Positions 24,282 to 33,243 of a DNA stretch of 64,000 nt are shown in pieces. Below the pieces are notes generated by a model. The model made no database searches and had not been told where the DNA came from. It saw nothing but the letters and a program-made list of their open reading frames with translations. The DNA comes from JANQEU01 sp965601455 (GTDB lineage: Bacteria; Bacteroidota; Bacteroidia; Cytophagales; Cyclobacteriaceae): positions 4,650,001-4,714,000 of the forward strand of contig OZ271831.1 of assembly GCA_965601455.1 (NCBI GenBank), written 5' to 3'. The stretch's first letter is position 1. Each line of letters begins with the position of its first letter. A program made the translations under genes and the position numbers.

Positions 24282-25742
24282 GTGAGACAACGGTTTTTTG
24301 GGTTTCGAAAAGTTAGGGAAGAATTTCACCGACTTAAACACCTGGATGAGCTGTCTGGATTACGATCCGACATTCGTTTACGGTATATCGTTTGGTTTCT
24401 TGTTTCACTTCTGGCTGCGACTGTTTTAATCCTGTTTCTGTGGGACACTGACATGCCAAAGAAAGCCGTCTTAATGTCCGGGATTTTTGTTCTTGCCGGT
24501 CTGCTCTGGGTGACGGAGGCTTTACCCCTGTTTGCAACTGCCTTCGTTGTTATTAGCCTGGAAGTTATTCTCATAGCAAATCCGGGAAAGTGGATTTTTA
24601 TCGGACCTGAGTTATCACCAATAGACTACAAAGTGTTTTTGAATCCTTTGGCTGATCCGGTCATCATACTATTCCTTGGTGGATTTCTATTGGCACAAGC
24701 CTCTGTTAAAGAAGGTATAGACAAGGCCCTTGCCAGTAATCTGCTTAAGATCTTCGGAAATCAACCAGCCACAGTCATGTTGGGACTCATGATGATTACC
24801 GCCGTCTTCTCCATGTGGATGAGTAATACAGCCACTACAGCAATGATGATCACGCTAACGGTCCCTTTACTTTCACAAGTTCCTGATAAAGACCCATTCC
24901 GAAAGGCACTTGTTCTTAGTATTCCCTTCGCAGCAAACGTGGGTGGCATGGGTACACCTATCGCCTCTCCTCCAAATGCTGTGGCAGTCGGTTTTTTAAG
25001 AAGCATCGGAATTGAAATCAGTTTTCTTAACTGGATGCTAATTGCTCTCCCATTGGTGATCTTGATGCTTTTTATCGCCTGGGCAATCCTATGGCACTAT
25101 TACAAACCCAAACAAAGCGGAATGAAACTCATCAGTGAGAGTCATAAAATTGATTCCAGAGGTTTTTATGTTATGGTTATTTTTACCATAACCATTATTC
25201 TTTGGTTATCGGACCAATGGCATGGGCTTCCAACGGCAGTTGTTGCTCTGGTTCCCATTGTTGCTTTCACCGCTACAGGGATCATTCGACGAAGGGACAT
25301 TAACAGTCTCGAGTGGCATATCCTTATTCTGATTGCCGGTGGTATCGCTCTGGGAGTTGGGATGAAAGCCACAGGTTTGGATACAATTATTGTGGATCTA
25401 ATCCCTCAAAGCCCGGCCGTAATCTTCCCAATTCTGATTGTTGCAACTATTCTGTTGAGCACGTTCATGTCCAATACCGCCGCTTCCAACCTCCTCATTC
25501 CACTTGGTATTAGCTTTGCTGCGGCTCTTGGGTCCGAAAGACTGAGTCTCGAAATAGGAATAGGGGTTGCTCTGGCCGCGTCTATGGCCATGTCCTTACC
25601 CATTAGTACACCACCCAACGCCATCGCTTATGCTCGGGGTATACTAACCTCCAAAGACTTTGTGTTCGCCGGAGGTTTTATCGGTGTTATTGCGATTGGT
25701 GTAATCCTGCTTGCGCGATGGATGATTCAGTTTTTTATTTAA
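24282..25742 (+). CDS. DASS/SLC13-family sodium-coupled anion transporter
   Basis: A 486-residue inner-membrane carrier for di/tricarboxylates or sulfate. The two SNT sodium-site motifs are seen as WMSNTATTAMM (about 179-189) and FMSNTAASNLLIP (about 396-408), each paired with a Pro-Pro-Asn loop, ASPPNAVAVG and STPPNAIAYA. About 11-12 helices are predicted. The N-terminus has a 35-residue charged extension before the first helix, and translation starts at a GTG. Substrate cannot be told by eye. Its stop codon lies inside a 16-base perfect palindrome shared with convergent hemH. Confidence 0.92.
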   Translation: MRQRFFGFRKVREEFHRLKHLDELSGLRSDIRLRYIVWFLVSLLAATVLILFLWDTDMPKKAVLMSGIFVLAGLLWVTEALPLFATAFVVISLEVILIANPGKWIFIGPELSPIDYKVFLNPLADPVIILFLGGFLLAQASVKEGIDKALASNLLKIFGNQPATVMLGLMMITAVFSMWMSNTATTAMMITLTVPLLSQVPDKDPFRKALVLSIPFAANVGGMGTPIASPPNAVAVGFLRSIGIEISFLNWMLIALPLVILMLFIAWAILWHYYKPKQSGMKLISESHKIDSRGFYVMVIFTITIILWLSDQWHGLPTAVVALVPIVAFTATGIIRRRDINSLEWHILILIAGGIALGVGMKATGLDTIIVDLIPQSPAVIFPILIVATILLSTFMSNTAASNLLIPLGISFAAALGSERLSLEIGIGVALAASMAMSLPISTPPNAIAYARGILTSKDFVFAGGFIGVIAIGVILLARWMIQFFI

Positions 25743-25754
25743 TTGATCAATTAA
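25739..25754. repeat. 16-base perfect palindrome spanning two convergent stop codons
   Basis: TTAATTGATCAATTAA contains the TAA of the DASS gene and the TGA of hemH. With no loop and few G/C pairs it is a weak hairpin; it may act as a bidirectional transcript end or be a by-product of the tight packing. Confidence 0.4.
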
Positions 25755-26760
25755 GAACAATATCTTTCAGACATTGTGCCCATTTGTCCTCTGAGTTCAA
25801 GCTGGGCACTAAATCCCAAACTTCACCCCCTTCTTCAATAAACTCCTCCTTGTATTCATCCCCAACTTCGATAGTAGTCTCCAAACAATCGGCGACAAAA
25901 GCCGGGGAAAATGCCAATACTCTTTTGACTCCGCGTTTTGCAAGGTCTTTCAATATATCTTCTGTGTAAGGCTTAATCCAGGGATCTTTTCCCAATCTGG
26001 ATTGAAAACAAACCGTATAGTCCTCGGGATTGATACCAAGGCGCTCCACAAGCAGCCTCGATGTGGCAAAACATTGGGCTCGGTAGCAAAAATTGTTTCG
26101 AGCTGTTAATTTATTACAGCAATCTCCAAGTTGGCAATACCCCTGGTCTGAACCTTTACGTATTTGCCTTTCAGGAATACCGTGGTAAGAAAATAGATAA
26201 TGGTCATACTGACCATTTTTGATCATCCCTTTAGCCTGATCAACAATGGTTTGGAGGAAGTATTCGTTAGAGAAAAATTGGGAGGTAAACTTGATTTCAG
26301 GTATGACTTGCCAGCTCTTAGTAATCTCCATCACCTTATCTATCACTGACCCTGTTGTTGCTGAAGCATATTGCGGAAATAGTGGGATGACATGAATAGA
26401 TGAGACACTTTTCAACCGTAATTTTTCAAGCCCTTCGTGGATAGAAGGGTTTTGATATCTCATGGCATACTCTATCGCGTATTCATTATCATCCATCATT
26501 TCCCGAACTTTTGACAATAGATCTTCCGTATGATACTTCAAAGGGGATCCACGCTCCGTGAAAAGTTTACGATACTCCCTCGCTGATTTTGGTGATCGAA
26601 ATGTGGTGATGATTAGGTTTACCAGTAGCCAACGGAAAAGAAAAGGAATGTCTACTACTCTCTTGTCCATTAAAAACTCCCGAAGATATTTTCTTACATC
26701 AGGTACTGAAGTGGAATCAGGTGTGCCCAGATTAACGAGGAGGACCCCTTTCTTAGCCAT
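25747..26760 (-). CDS. hemH: Ferrochelatase
   Basis: Inserts ferrous iron into protoporphyrin IX to make protohaem, at the cytoplasmic face of the membrane. At 337 aa it has the family motifs GVLLVNLGTPDS, RYQNPSI, the catalytic histidine in SYHGIPERQIRKGD-like SYHGIPERQIRKGS, and FSPAFVADCLETTIE near the C-terminus. Residues about 206-230 hold five cysteines (GYCQLGDCCNK, NFCYRAQC). They could bind an iron-sulfur cluster or metal, as in some bacterial ferrochelatases, but no cluster is proven. It begins one base after the VTT membrane gene ends. Confidence 0.95.
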   Translation of the reverse strand: MAKKGVLLVNLGTPDSTSVPDVRKYLREFLMDKRVVDIPFLFRWLLVNLIITTFRSPKSAREYRKLFTERGSPLKYHTEDLLSKVREMMDDNEYAIEYAMRYQNPSIHEGLEKLRLKSVSSIHVIPLFPQYASATTGSVIDKVMEITKSWQVIPEIKFTSQFFSNEYFLQTIVDQAKGMIKNGQYDHYLFSYHGIPERQIRKGSDQGYCQLGDCCNKLTARNNFCYRAQCFATSRLLVERLGINPEDYTVCFQSRLGKDPWIKPYTEDILKDLAKRGVKRVLAFSPAFVADCLETTIEVGDEYKEEFIEEGGEVWDLVPSLNSEDKWAQCLKDIVLN

Positions 26761-26761
26761 A

Positions 26762-27361
26762 CTATAAAGCGTTTGTTTGCCAAATTATCATAGAGTAAAC
26801 AACGAAACGGGCAAATCGTGCGGTAGCGATAAACAAAAATCGACGAAAAGGATATTTCGCTGCCCCCACAAGCATACATATAGCTGAGAAGGGTAAGGGA
26901 GTTAATGCCGCAACAATGACCAGAAATCCTCCAAACTGCTGAAATTGTCGTTCAAATTTCTGTAAGTAATTGATTCGTAATAGTCGGTAAATCTTTGTGG
27001 CATGAAATAAGGAACCCAGATAATAACCTATGATTCCGGAGACATAGGAAATGGTTGAAAGAGCTGCAATATTTTGAATATAAAGTGAAACGTCCCCGTG
27101 TCTCATCGACCAGAGCATGAAAAACTCCGGAGGAACAATCCCAAATACGACTTCAGAGGTCAGAAAAATAGTATAAATGGCAACTGGCTTTTCGTAAAGA
27201 GGACCAAGCAAAGTGATCAAATCAAAATCCAGGTATTTCTTCGCCAGCACATAGATTCCAATAATCGCGACTAAACCAACGATACCTCGGAGAAGGTTAC
27301 GCACAAGGAAAGTGGTGCGTTCAGACATATTCTGATTCGATGATTCTAATTCCACGCTCAC
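26762..27361 (-). CDS. VTT-domain (DedA/YqaA-like) membrane protein
   Basis: A 199-residue protein with five or so membrane helices. The C-terminal part carries the VTT signature: FGGFLVIVAALTPLPFSAIC, a re-entrant loop with a conserved proline, then AAKYPFRRFLFIATARFARF. DedA/VTT proteins affect phospholipid and undecaprenyl-phosphate flipping; the specific role here is unknown. The start is GTG at 27361, or ATG at 27328 (MSERTTFLVRN), which seems equally good. It is cotranscribed with hemH, one base apart. Confidence 0.82.
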   Translation of the reverse strand: MSVELESSNQNMSERTTFLVRNLLRGIVGLVAIIGIYVLAKKYLDFDLITLLGPLYEKPVAIYTIFLTSEVVFGIVPPEFFMLWSMRHGDVSLYIQNIAALSTISYVSGIIGYYLGSLFHATKIYRLLRINYLQKFERQFQQFGGFLVIVAALTPLPFSAICMLVGAAKYPFRRFLFIATARFARFVVYSMIIWQTNAL

Positions 27362-27419
27362 GATGTATGATTAACCAAATGGATTGGAAAACAATTCTAA
27401 TTAAACGGCTAAAGTAAGT

Positions 27420-28079
27420 CTAAGTTGAAGATATTGGCTTTTGTTGGTTCTCTTTTTGCTTGGCTTTTCCGCTGGATTTTTCTTTCTCGTCAAACTTGAT
27501 CACCCAGTACGGGTCGGAAAGCTCGGTATACCTTCCATAGAATTGCGTAAGTATGATCTTTACAGCATAGTTGAGTCTATTAACTGCATCCCTATAATAA
27601 TCAAGGCGATTTTGAGGGTGATAGATAAAGAATTTAAGTATTGGGAATGAGTCTCTTCTGAAGTCTCCAAGCACTCTGGTCACGTTTGCCTCTTTCTCCT
27701 CTCCCTCCAAAAGGGTTACAGCTTTCTCGCAATTGTCGGCCACACCCAAAACCAATTGGCAATAAATTTTATCAACAGAACGGTCAGAGTTGGTATAAAG
27801 GTCCGCTGTCTCCTGGCAGAAAGCCTTAAGAATGCGCAACCCAGGTAAGCTCATTGATGAGTTTGTAAAAACATCGGGTTGCCACAGGATTTCCCGAAAT
27901 GTGAAAAGAGATGGCAATAATTCAGTATCATATTCCCCATTGGTCTTCAATTGCAATAAGTCTTTCTGCGTCAATCCATCAATTACCACATTGGCTGCAT
28001 TCAACTGATAGGCCCATCCTCTCTCATCCTTGTCAATGAGGTCAATAAAGTTCCATATTTCGTTAAGTGCAATTTTCAC
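27420..28079 (-). CDS. Hypothetical protein, conserved-looking
   Basis: A 219-residue soluble protein without signal peptide or membrane helix. It is mainly helical, has cysteines at about 88, 107 and 116, and ends in a lysine-rich tail (KEKSSGKAKQKENQQK). I do not recognise a family. Translation starts at a GTG; codon use looks like that of its neighbours. It is separated by 58 bases from the VTT gene, so it may have its own transcript. Confidence 0.7.
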   Translation of the reverse strand: MKIALNEIWNFIDLIDKDERGWAYQLNAANVVIDGLTQKDLLQLKTNGEYDTELLPSLFTFREILWQPDVFTNSSMSLPGLRILKAFCQETADLYTNSDRSVDKIYCQLVLGVADNCEKAVTLLEGEEKEANVTRVLGDFRRDSFPILKFFIYHPQNRLDYYRDAVNRLNYAVKIILTQFYGRYTELSDPYWVIKFDEKEKSSGKAKQKENQQKPISST

Positions 28080-28126
28080 ATTTTCTAAGATATGCTAGCT
28101 AAATTAGCCAAGCTTTACTAAATAAG

Positions 28127-28192
28127 TCGGAATATCTGATTCCCGGACATTCTGGTCGTAGAACAGAAAAACCCATTCACCGAATATTCCGA
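28127..28192. repeat. Nested inverted repeats upstream of recJ
   Basis: Outer arms TCGGAATAT (28127-28135) and ATATTCCGA (28184-28192) are perfect, with 48 bases between. Inner arms TTCTG (28150-28154) and CAGAA (28164-28168) nest inside. The structure ends 25 bases before the recJ ATG and could be a leader hairpin or a looped operator. Confidence 0.35.
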
Positions 28193-28217
28193 GCTTTTTG
28201 ATTAACACTATCAATGA

Positions 28218-29921
28218 ATGGAAAAAAAGTGGATCATTCGGGAAAAACCGATTGAAGAGGAAGCAGGAAAACTGTCCAGAGACCTCAACATTAACAACAT
28301 ACTTGCGTCCATTCTTTTGCAAAGAGGAATTAGCGACTTTAGTAATGCGAAAGAATTCTTTCGCCCCTCACTAGAACAACTTCACGATCCTTTCTTAATG
28401 AAAGATATGGACAGGGCCGTGAATAGACTATGCGATGCACTGTCAAAAGATGAATCCATTTTAATTTATGGTGATTACGATGTGGACGGAACTACATCCG
28501 TTGCACTTGTTTATAGCTTCTTAAAGGAGTTTACTGACAACATCAAATTCTACATACCTGACCGATATAAGGAAGGATATGGAATCAGTAGAACAGGAAT
28601 CAAGTGGGCAATTGATCACAATGTCAACCTTATCATAGCCTTGGACTGTGGTATTAAAGCCAATAAGAATGTTGGCTACGCAAAAGAAAATGGAATTGAA
28701 GTAATCATCTGTGATCACCATTTGCCCGGAGTGGAACTACCTGATGCATATGCGATTCTGGATCCTAAACAGGAAGACTGTAATTATCCATACAAGGAAT
28801 TACCAGGTTGTGGAATAGGTTTTAAGCTGCTATCCGCTTTCTGCATTCAGAACACGGTAAATCCGGAAAGACTTTTACAATACCTGGACCTTGTTGTCAT
28901 AAGCATTGCCTCTGATATTGTACCAATAACTGGAGAAAATCGAATACTGGCCTATTATGGTTTGAAAAAAATAAATCGTGCTCCCATGCCAGGAGTTTTC
29001 TCGCTTATCTCAATAGCAGGTGTCAAGGGAACAATAACGATCTCGGACATTGTATTCTACCTGGGCCCAAGAATTAACGCCTCTGGTAGACTGGCACACG
29101 CTCATGCTTCAGTGGAAGTTTTAATTTCCGATCACGGGAAAGATCTTGAAATACACACAAAAGAATTGAACAACAAGAATGTTGAACGGAAGGGATATGA
29201 CCACACAATTACCAAAGAAGCCCTGGAAATGATTCAGGCAGATGAGTCTTTGAGCCAAGCAAAAAGCACGGTTGTATTCAAGGAAAACTGGCACAAGGGT
29301 GTGATAGGGATCGTTGCTTCAAGGTTGACCGAACATTACTATCGACCCACTATTGTTTTGACCGAAGCCAATGGTAAAGCCACAGGGTCAGCACGCTCAG
29401 TTAAGGATTATAACATCTATAACGCAATCTCACAGTGTGAAACTCTGCTGGACCAATTTGGTGGACATAAGTATGCGGCAGGATTGACCTTGTCATTGGA
29501 AAAAGTGGAAGACTTCATCAAAAAGTTTGAAAACGTCGTTGCAGCAACCATAAGCGATGATCAACTAACGCCCAAATTATATGTGGATTACGAAGTCCCC
29601 CTGGAATTCGTCAATTTCAAATCGAATAGCATTTTATCTCAGATGGCCCCTTTCGGACCAGGCAACGAAAAACCCGTTTTTGTGAGCCGCGAGGTACAGG
29701 CGAAAGCCGTCAGGCAATTAAAAGGTGAGCATCTAAAGCTTTCTCTTATGGAAAAGGGTAGCAAAAAATCGTATGAAGCCATTGGATTCGGCCTAGGACA
29801 CCTGAAAGACAAAATTCAAGCAGATAAGCCCTTCGATGTTGCCTATCAAATTGACGAAAATGAATATCGAGGAAACAAATCCCTTCAGCTTATTCTAAAG
29901 GATATAAAATTCTCTGACTAA
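28218..29921 (+). CDS. recJ: Single-stranded-DNA-specific exonuclease RecJ
   Basis: 5'-to-3' exonuclease on single-stranded DNA used in recombination and repair. The 567-residue protein has the DHH phosphoesterase motifs I DYDVDGTTS, II ALDCGI, III CDHHLPG and IV (about residues 76-165), a DHHA1 domain with GxxGIVASRLTEHYYRP and GSARSV, and the RecJ OB domain at the C-terminus (PFGPGNEKPVF). It is first in a plus-strand run with lptB 14 bases downstream and the GH3 gene. Confidence 0.96.
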   Translation: MEKKWIIREKPIEEEAGKLSRDLNINNILASILLQRGISDFSNAKEFFRPSLEQLHDPFLMKDMDRAVNRLCDALSKDESILIYGDYDVDGTTSVALVYSFLKEFTDNIKFYIPDRYKEGYGISRTGIKWAIDHNVNLIIALDCGIKANKNVGYAKENGIEVIICDHHLPGVELPDAYAILDPKQEDCNYPYKELPGCGIGFKLLSAFCIQNTVNPERLLQYLDLVVISIASDIVPITGENRILAYYGLKKINRAPMPGVFSLISIAGVKGTITISDIVFYLGPRINASGRLAHAHASVEVLISDHGKDLEIHTKELNNKNVERKGYDHTITKEALEMIQADESLSQAKSTVVFKENWHKGVIGIVASRLTEHYYRPTIVLTEANGKATGSARSVKDYNIYNAISQCETLLDQFGGHKYAAGLTLSLEKVEDFIKKFENVVAATISDDQLTPKLYVDYEVPLEFVNFKSNSILSQMAPFGPGNEKPVFVSREVQAKAVRQLKGEHLKLSLMEKGSKKSYEAIGFGLGHLKDKIQADKPFDVAYQIDENEYRGNKSLQLILKDIKFSD

Positions 29922-29935
29922 TTTGCGGCATTTCG

Positions 29936-30667
29936 ATGGAGTTACGCGCAGAAAGCCTAGTCAAGAAATACAAGAAACGTATAGTCGTCAACCAAATCTC
30001 CGTATCGGTTAATCAGGGAGAAATCGTAGGATTACTCGGACCGAATGGGGCCGGTAAGACCACCTCGTTTTATATGATCGTTGGTCTGATTAAACCCAAT
30101 GACGGCAAAATATTCCTTGATGAAGAAGAGATAACTTCCCTCCCCATGTATAAAAGGGCCCAGAAAGGTATCGGATATCTCGCACAGGAGGCCTCAGTAT
30201 TTCGAAAACTCTCTGTGGAAGATAATATTCTGGCAGTACTTGAAATGACCAAGCTGTCAAAGTCAGAGCAAAAGGAGAAAATGGAAAGTCTTCTTGAAGA
30301 GTTCAGTCTAACTCATGTTCGTAAAAACCTGGGGATGGTCCTTTCCGGAGGTGAACGGAGAAGAACAGAAATTGCGCGAGCTCTTGCGGTGGATCCCCAT
30401 TTCGTGTTGTTGGATGAACCGTTCGCAGGTGTCGATCCAATCGCAGTTGAGGAAATCCAGGGTATCGTTGCCAAACTGAAAGACAAGAACATTGGAATAC
30501 TGATTACTGATCACAACGTTAACGAAACGCTTTCGATTACCGACCGAGCGTACCTGATGTTTGAGGGAAGATTGTTGAAAGCCGGTACTGCTGAGGAGTT
30601 GGCCGCAGATGAACAAGTAAGACGAGTCTACCTGGGCCGACACTTCGAACTTAAACGTAAGATCTAA
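29936..30667 (+). CDS. lptB: LPS export ABC transporter ATP-binding protein
   Basis: ATPase of the LptB2FG complex that extracts lipopolysaccharide from the inner membrane. The 243-residue domain has Walker A GPNGAGKTT (about 34-42), Q-loop AQEASVF, signature LSGGERRRTEIARAL, Walker B FVLLDEPFAGVDP, and switch H in ITDHNV. The order PNDGKIFLDEEEITSLPMYKRA is typical of LptB. It lies between recJ (14 bases) and the GH3 gene (4 bases). Confidence 0.96.
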   Translation: MELRAESLVKKYKKRIVVNQISVSVNQGEIVGLLGPNGAGKTTSFYMIVGLIKPNDGKIFLDEEEITSLPMYKRAQKGIGYLAQEASVFRKLSVEDNILAVLEMTKLSKSEQKEKMESLLEEFSLTHVRKNLGMVLSGGERRRTEIARALAVDPHFVLLDEPFAGVDPIAVEEIQGIVAKLKDKNIGILITDHNVNETLSITDRAYLMFEGRLLKAGTAEELAADEQVRRVYLGRHFELKRKI

Positions 30668-30671
30668 CGTC

Positions 30672-32192
30672 ATGGCTCTGTTCAACTCCATATTGGCTTG
30701 GGTAATGAAAAAGCGTATCCATCAGATCGAGCTTTTCATGAAGTACCCTAATGAAGTTCAACAAGAACTATTTCAAGGACTTACTGAACGGGCATCCAAA
30801 ACTGATTATGGAAAGAAATACGGTTTTAAAGATGGTCTGAAGATTACTGACTTTCAAAATCGGGTGCCAATTGTAAACTACGAACAGTTATTTCCTCAAA
30901 TAGATCGTGTTATGAAAGGGGAATCTGATGTGCTTTGGCCAGGAGAAATCCGATGGTTCGCAAAATCCTCAGGCACAACCAACGATCGAAGCAAGTTTAT
31001 CCCGGTAAGTAATGAAGCGTTGGAGGATTGCCACTTTAAAGGAGGAAAAGACCTACTCTCCATTTATTTCAATAACTATCCTGAATCAACCATTTTCAGT
31101 GGAAAAAATCTTGTCATCGGAGGTAGTCATCAGGTAAATACCTTGGACTCTAATTCCAATTCGCAATACGGTGATGTTTCAGCTGTACTAATAAGCAACC
31201 TGCCCTGGTGGGCGCAAATGGTACGTACTCCTCCGAAAGAAGTCGCTCTCATGGACGAATGGGAAGCCAAATTGGAAAAAATGGCAGAGATAACTGCCAA
31301 AGAAGATGTAACTAGTATTTCAGGAGTCCCTACCTGGACGGTCGTCCTTCTGGAGAAACTAATCTCCGATGCTGGTGTGAATGACATCACAGAAATCTGG
31401 CCCAATCTCCAAGTATTCTTCCACGGTGCAGTTGCCTTTGGACCCTACCGAAAATTATTCAACCGATTAATTCCATCATCTCAGATGAAATACCTGGAAA
31501 CCTATAATGCATCGGAGGGCTTATTTGGTATTCAGGATCAAAAGGATTCAGAGGAAATGCTTTTGATGCTGGACTACGGTATTTTTTATGAATTCATTCC
31601 AATTGAAAATATCGAGGATGAAAATCCCATCGCCCTTACACTGGATCAGGTTGAAGTGGGTAAAGTCTACGCCCTTGTTATAAGTACAAATGCCGGGCTG
31701 TGGAGATATAAAATCGGAGATACCATTTCATTCACCAACCTTAATCCCTATCGAATAAAGATTGCAGGACGTACTAAACATTTTATCAATGCATTTGGTG
31801 AAGAACTAATGATTGGTAATGCTGAGGAAGCCATTACACATGCTTGTAGTCTGACACAAGCGGAAATCGAAAACTTCACAGCAGCCCCTCACTACCTGGA
31901 CCAGGGAAAAAAAGGTGGTCACGAGTGGGTAATTGAATTTAAACACCCTCCAAATGACCTCGATAGGTTTTCAATAATCCTGGATGAAAAGCTAAGGGAA
32001 TTGAACTCTGATTACGATGCAAAACGTCACAAAGACCTGGCACTTGTCGCTCCTATTATCCATAATGTTCCAAACGGGACCTTTCTTAATTGGATGAAAA
32101 AACGAGGGAAACTAGGTGGGCAAAACAAGGTACCAAGACTTTCGAACGATAGATCTTACCTGGAAGATTTACTAAAAGCAGTTCATTCCTGA
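30672..32192 (+). CDS. GH3 auxin-promoter-family acyl adenylase-like protein
   Basis: A 506-residue member of the GH3 family of the adenylate-forming superfamily, which in plants conjugates acids to amino acids. The ATP-binding motif appears as WFAKSSGTTNDRSKFIPVS (about 96-114), the second motif as ETYNASEGLFGIQ, and the third as WRYKIGDTISFT. The bacterial substrate is not known. It follows lptB by 4 bases and overlaps convergent rluD by 10 bases at the 3' end. Confidence 0.93.
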   Translation: MALFNSILAWVMKKRIHQIELFMKYPNEVQQELFQGLTERASKTDYGKKYGFKDGLKITDFQNRVPIVNYEQLFPQIDRVMKGESDVLWPGEIRWFAKSSGTTNDRSKFIPVSNEALEDCHFKGGKDLLSIYFNNYPESTIFSGKNLVIGGSHQVNTLDSNSNSQYGDVSAVLISNLPWWAQMVRTPPKEVALMDEWEAKLEKMAEITAKEDVTSISGVPTWTVVLLEKLISDAGVNDITEIWPNLQVFFHGAVAFGPYRKLFNRLIPSSQMKYLETYNASEGLFGIQDQKDSEEMLLMLDYGIFYEFIPIENIEDENPIALTLDQVEVGKVYALVISTNAGLWRYKIGDTISFTNLNPYRIKIAGRTKHFINAFGEELMIGNAEEAITHACSLTQAEIENFTAAPHYLDQGKKGGHEWVIEFKHPPNDLDRFSIILDEKLRELNSDYDAKRHKDLALVAPIIHNVPNGTFLNWMKKRGKLGGQNKVPRLSNDRSYLEDLLKAVHS

Positions 32193-33217
32193 TCTGAAGG
32201 GCGATGACTGGAGTAGTTTTCCCATTTCTCCAACAAGTTTTTGAAATCTTCTGGCAATTCCGAATCAAACTGCATCCTCTCTTTGCTTACAGGATGAATA
32301 AAGCCAAGTGTTTTTGCATGTAGCGCCTGTCTTGGCATCATTTTGAAACAGTTTTGAACAAATTGACGGTATTTAGTGAAGACCGTGCCACTCAATATTT
32401 GGTCTCCCCCATAAGTGGAATCATTGAAAAGCGGATGTCCGAGATGCTTTAGGTGAGCTCTGATCTGATGAGTCCTTCCGGTTTCAAGGTTACATCTTAC
32501 TAATGTGACATAGTGAAATCTTCTTAAAACGTTATAATGCGTAATCGCTGTTCTTCCAAGTTGGCCATCAGGAAATGCCACTGTAATTCGTCTATCTTTT
32601 AAACTTCGGCCGAGGTTGACATTGATGGTCCCATCATCTTCAGCGAGGTCACCCCAGACCAGAGCAAGGTACGTTCGCTCAATGGAGTGATCAAAAAACT
32701 GCTTGGCCAGTCCACTCATTGAAGCCTCGGTTTTCGCGATAACCAACAGTCCTGAGGTATCCTTGTCGATACGATGCACCAAACCAGGCCTGCCTTCATT
32801 CCCTTTCATTTCTGGAAGATTTTGAAAGTGATATGCCAATGCATTCACCAAAGTACCACTCCAGTTCTGATATGCGGGGTGAACAACCATACCAGCTGGC
32901 TTATTTACAATAAGTAAGTGTTCATCCTCATATTGTATGTTCAAGGGTATGTTTTCCGGGACTAGCTCCTCATCCCTTGGTGGTGTCGGGAGTTCCACCT
33001 TAATTATATCGCCATTTCTAACCTTATAGTTTGGCTTGATTATTCCCTCATTCACTTTAACATATCCCTGACGTATTCCTTCCTGTAACTTATTTCGAGT
33101 AACGTTTGGCAATCGATCCATTAAGAACTTGTCAATACGTTCAAGAGATTGTTTGGGATCCACTACTATTCGATGGTGTTCAAACAAGTCTTCCGATTCT
33201 TCCCAATCTTCACTCAT
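32183..33217 (-). CDS. RluD-type 23S rRNA pseudouridine synthase
   Basis: A 344-residue RluA-family enzyme with an N-terminal S4 RNA-binding domain (about residues 23-75) and a catalytic domain whose motif GLVHRIDKDTSGLLV places the catalytic aspartate at D151. RluD makes pseudouridines in helix 69 of 23S rRNA; the S4 domain supports RluD/RluC type, but the exact site is inferred. The minus-strand promoter element TATTTTTG (33222-33229) ends four bases before its ATG, which predicts a leaderless mRNA. Confidence 0.92.
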   Translation of the reverse strand: MSEDWEESEDLFEHHRIVVDPKQSLERIDKFLMDRLPNVTRNKLQEGIRQGYVKVNEGIIKPNYKVRNGDIIKVELPTPPRDEELVPENIPLNIQYEDEHLLIVNKPAGMVVHPAYQNWSGTLVNALAYHFQNLPEMKGNEGRPGLVHRIDKDTSGLLVIAKTEASMSGLAKQFFDHSIERTYLALVWGDLAEDDGTINVNLGRSLKDRRITVAFPDGQLGRTAITHYNVLRRFHYVTLVRCNLETGRTHQIRAHLKHLGHPLFNDSTYGGDQILSGTVFTKYRQFVQNCFKMMPRQALHAKTLGFIHPVSKERMQFDSELPEDFKNLLEKWENYSSHRPSDQE

Positions 33218-33221
33218 GTGT

Positions 33222-33229
33222 CAAAAATA
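33222..33229 (-). promoter_or_regulatory. TAnnTTTG -7 element directly before the rluD-type gene
   Basis: TATTTTTG on the minus strand, then ACAC, then ATG (33217). The expected transcript start coincides with the A of the start codon. Confidence 0.5.
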
Positions 33230-33231
33230 CC

Positions 33232-33239
33232 TATACTTG
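33232..33239 (+). promoter_or_regulatory. Near-consensus -7 element before the PLP deaminase gene
   Basis: TATACTTG matches TAnnTTTG at all but one position, followed by TTAT and the ATG at 33244. It is back to back with the divergent rluD element. Confidence 0.35.
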
Positions 33240-33243
33240 TTAT

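Noticed and set aside
33106..33243. 46-residue N-terminal extension of the PLP deaminase
   Set aside because: It is antisense to the rluD coding sequence and not protein-like. The ATG at 33244 gives a standard N-terminus.
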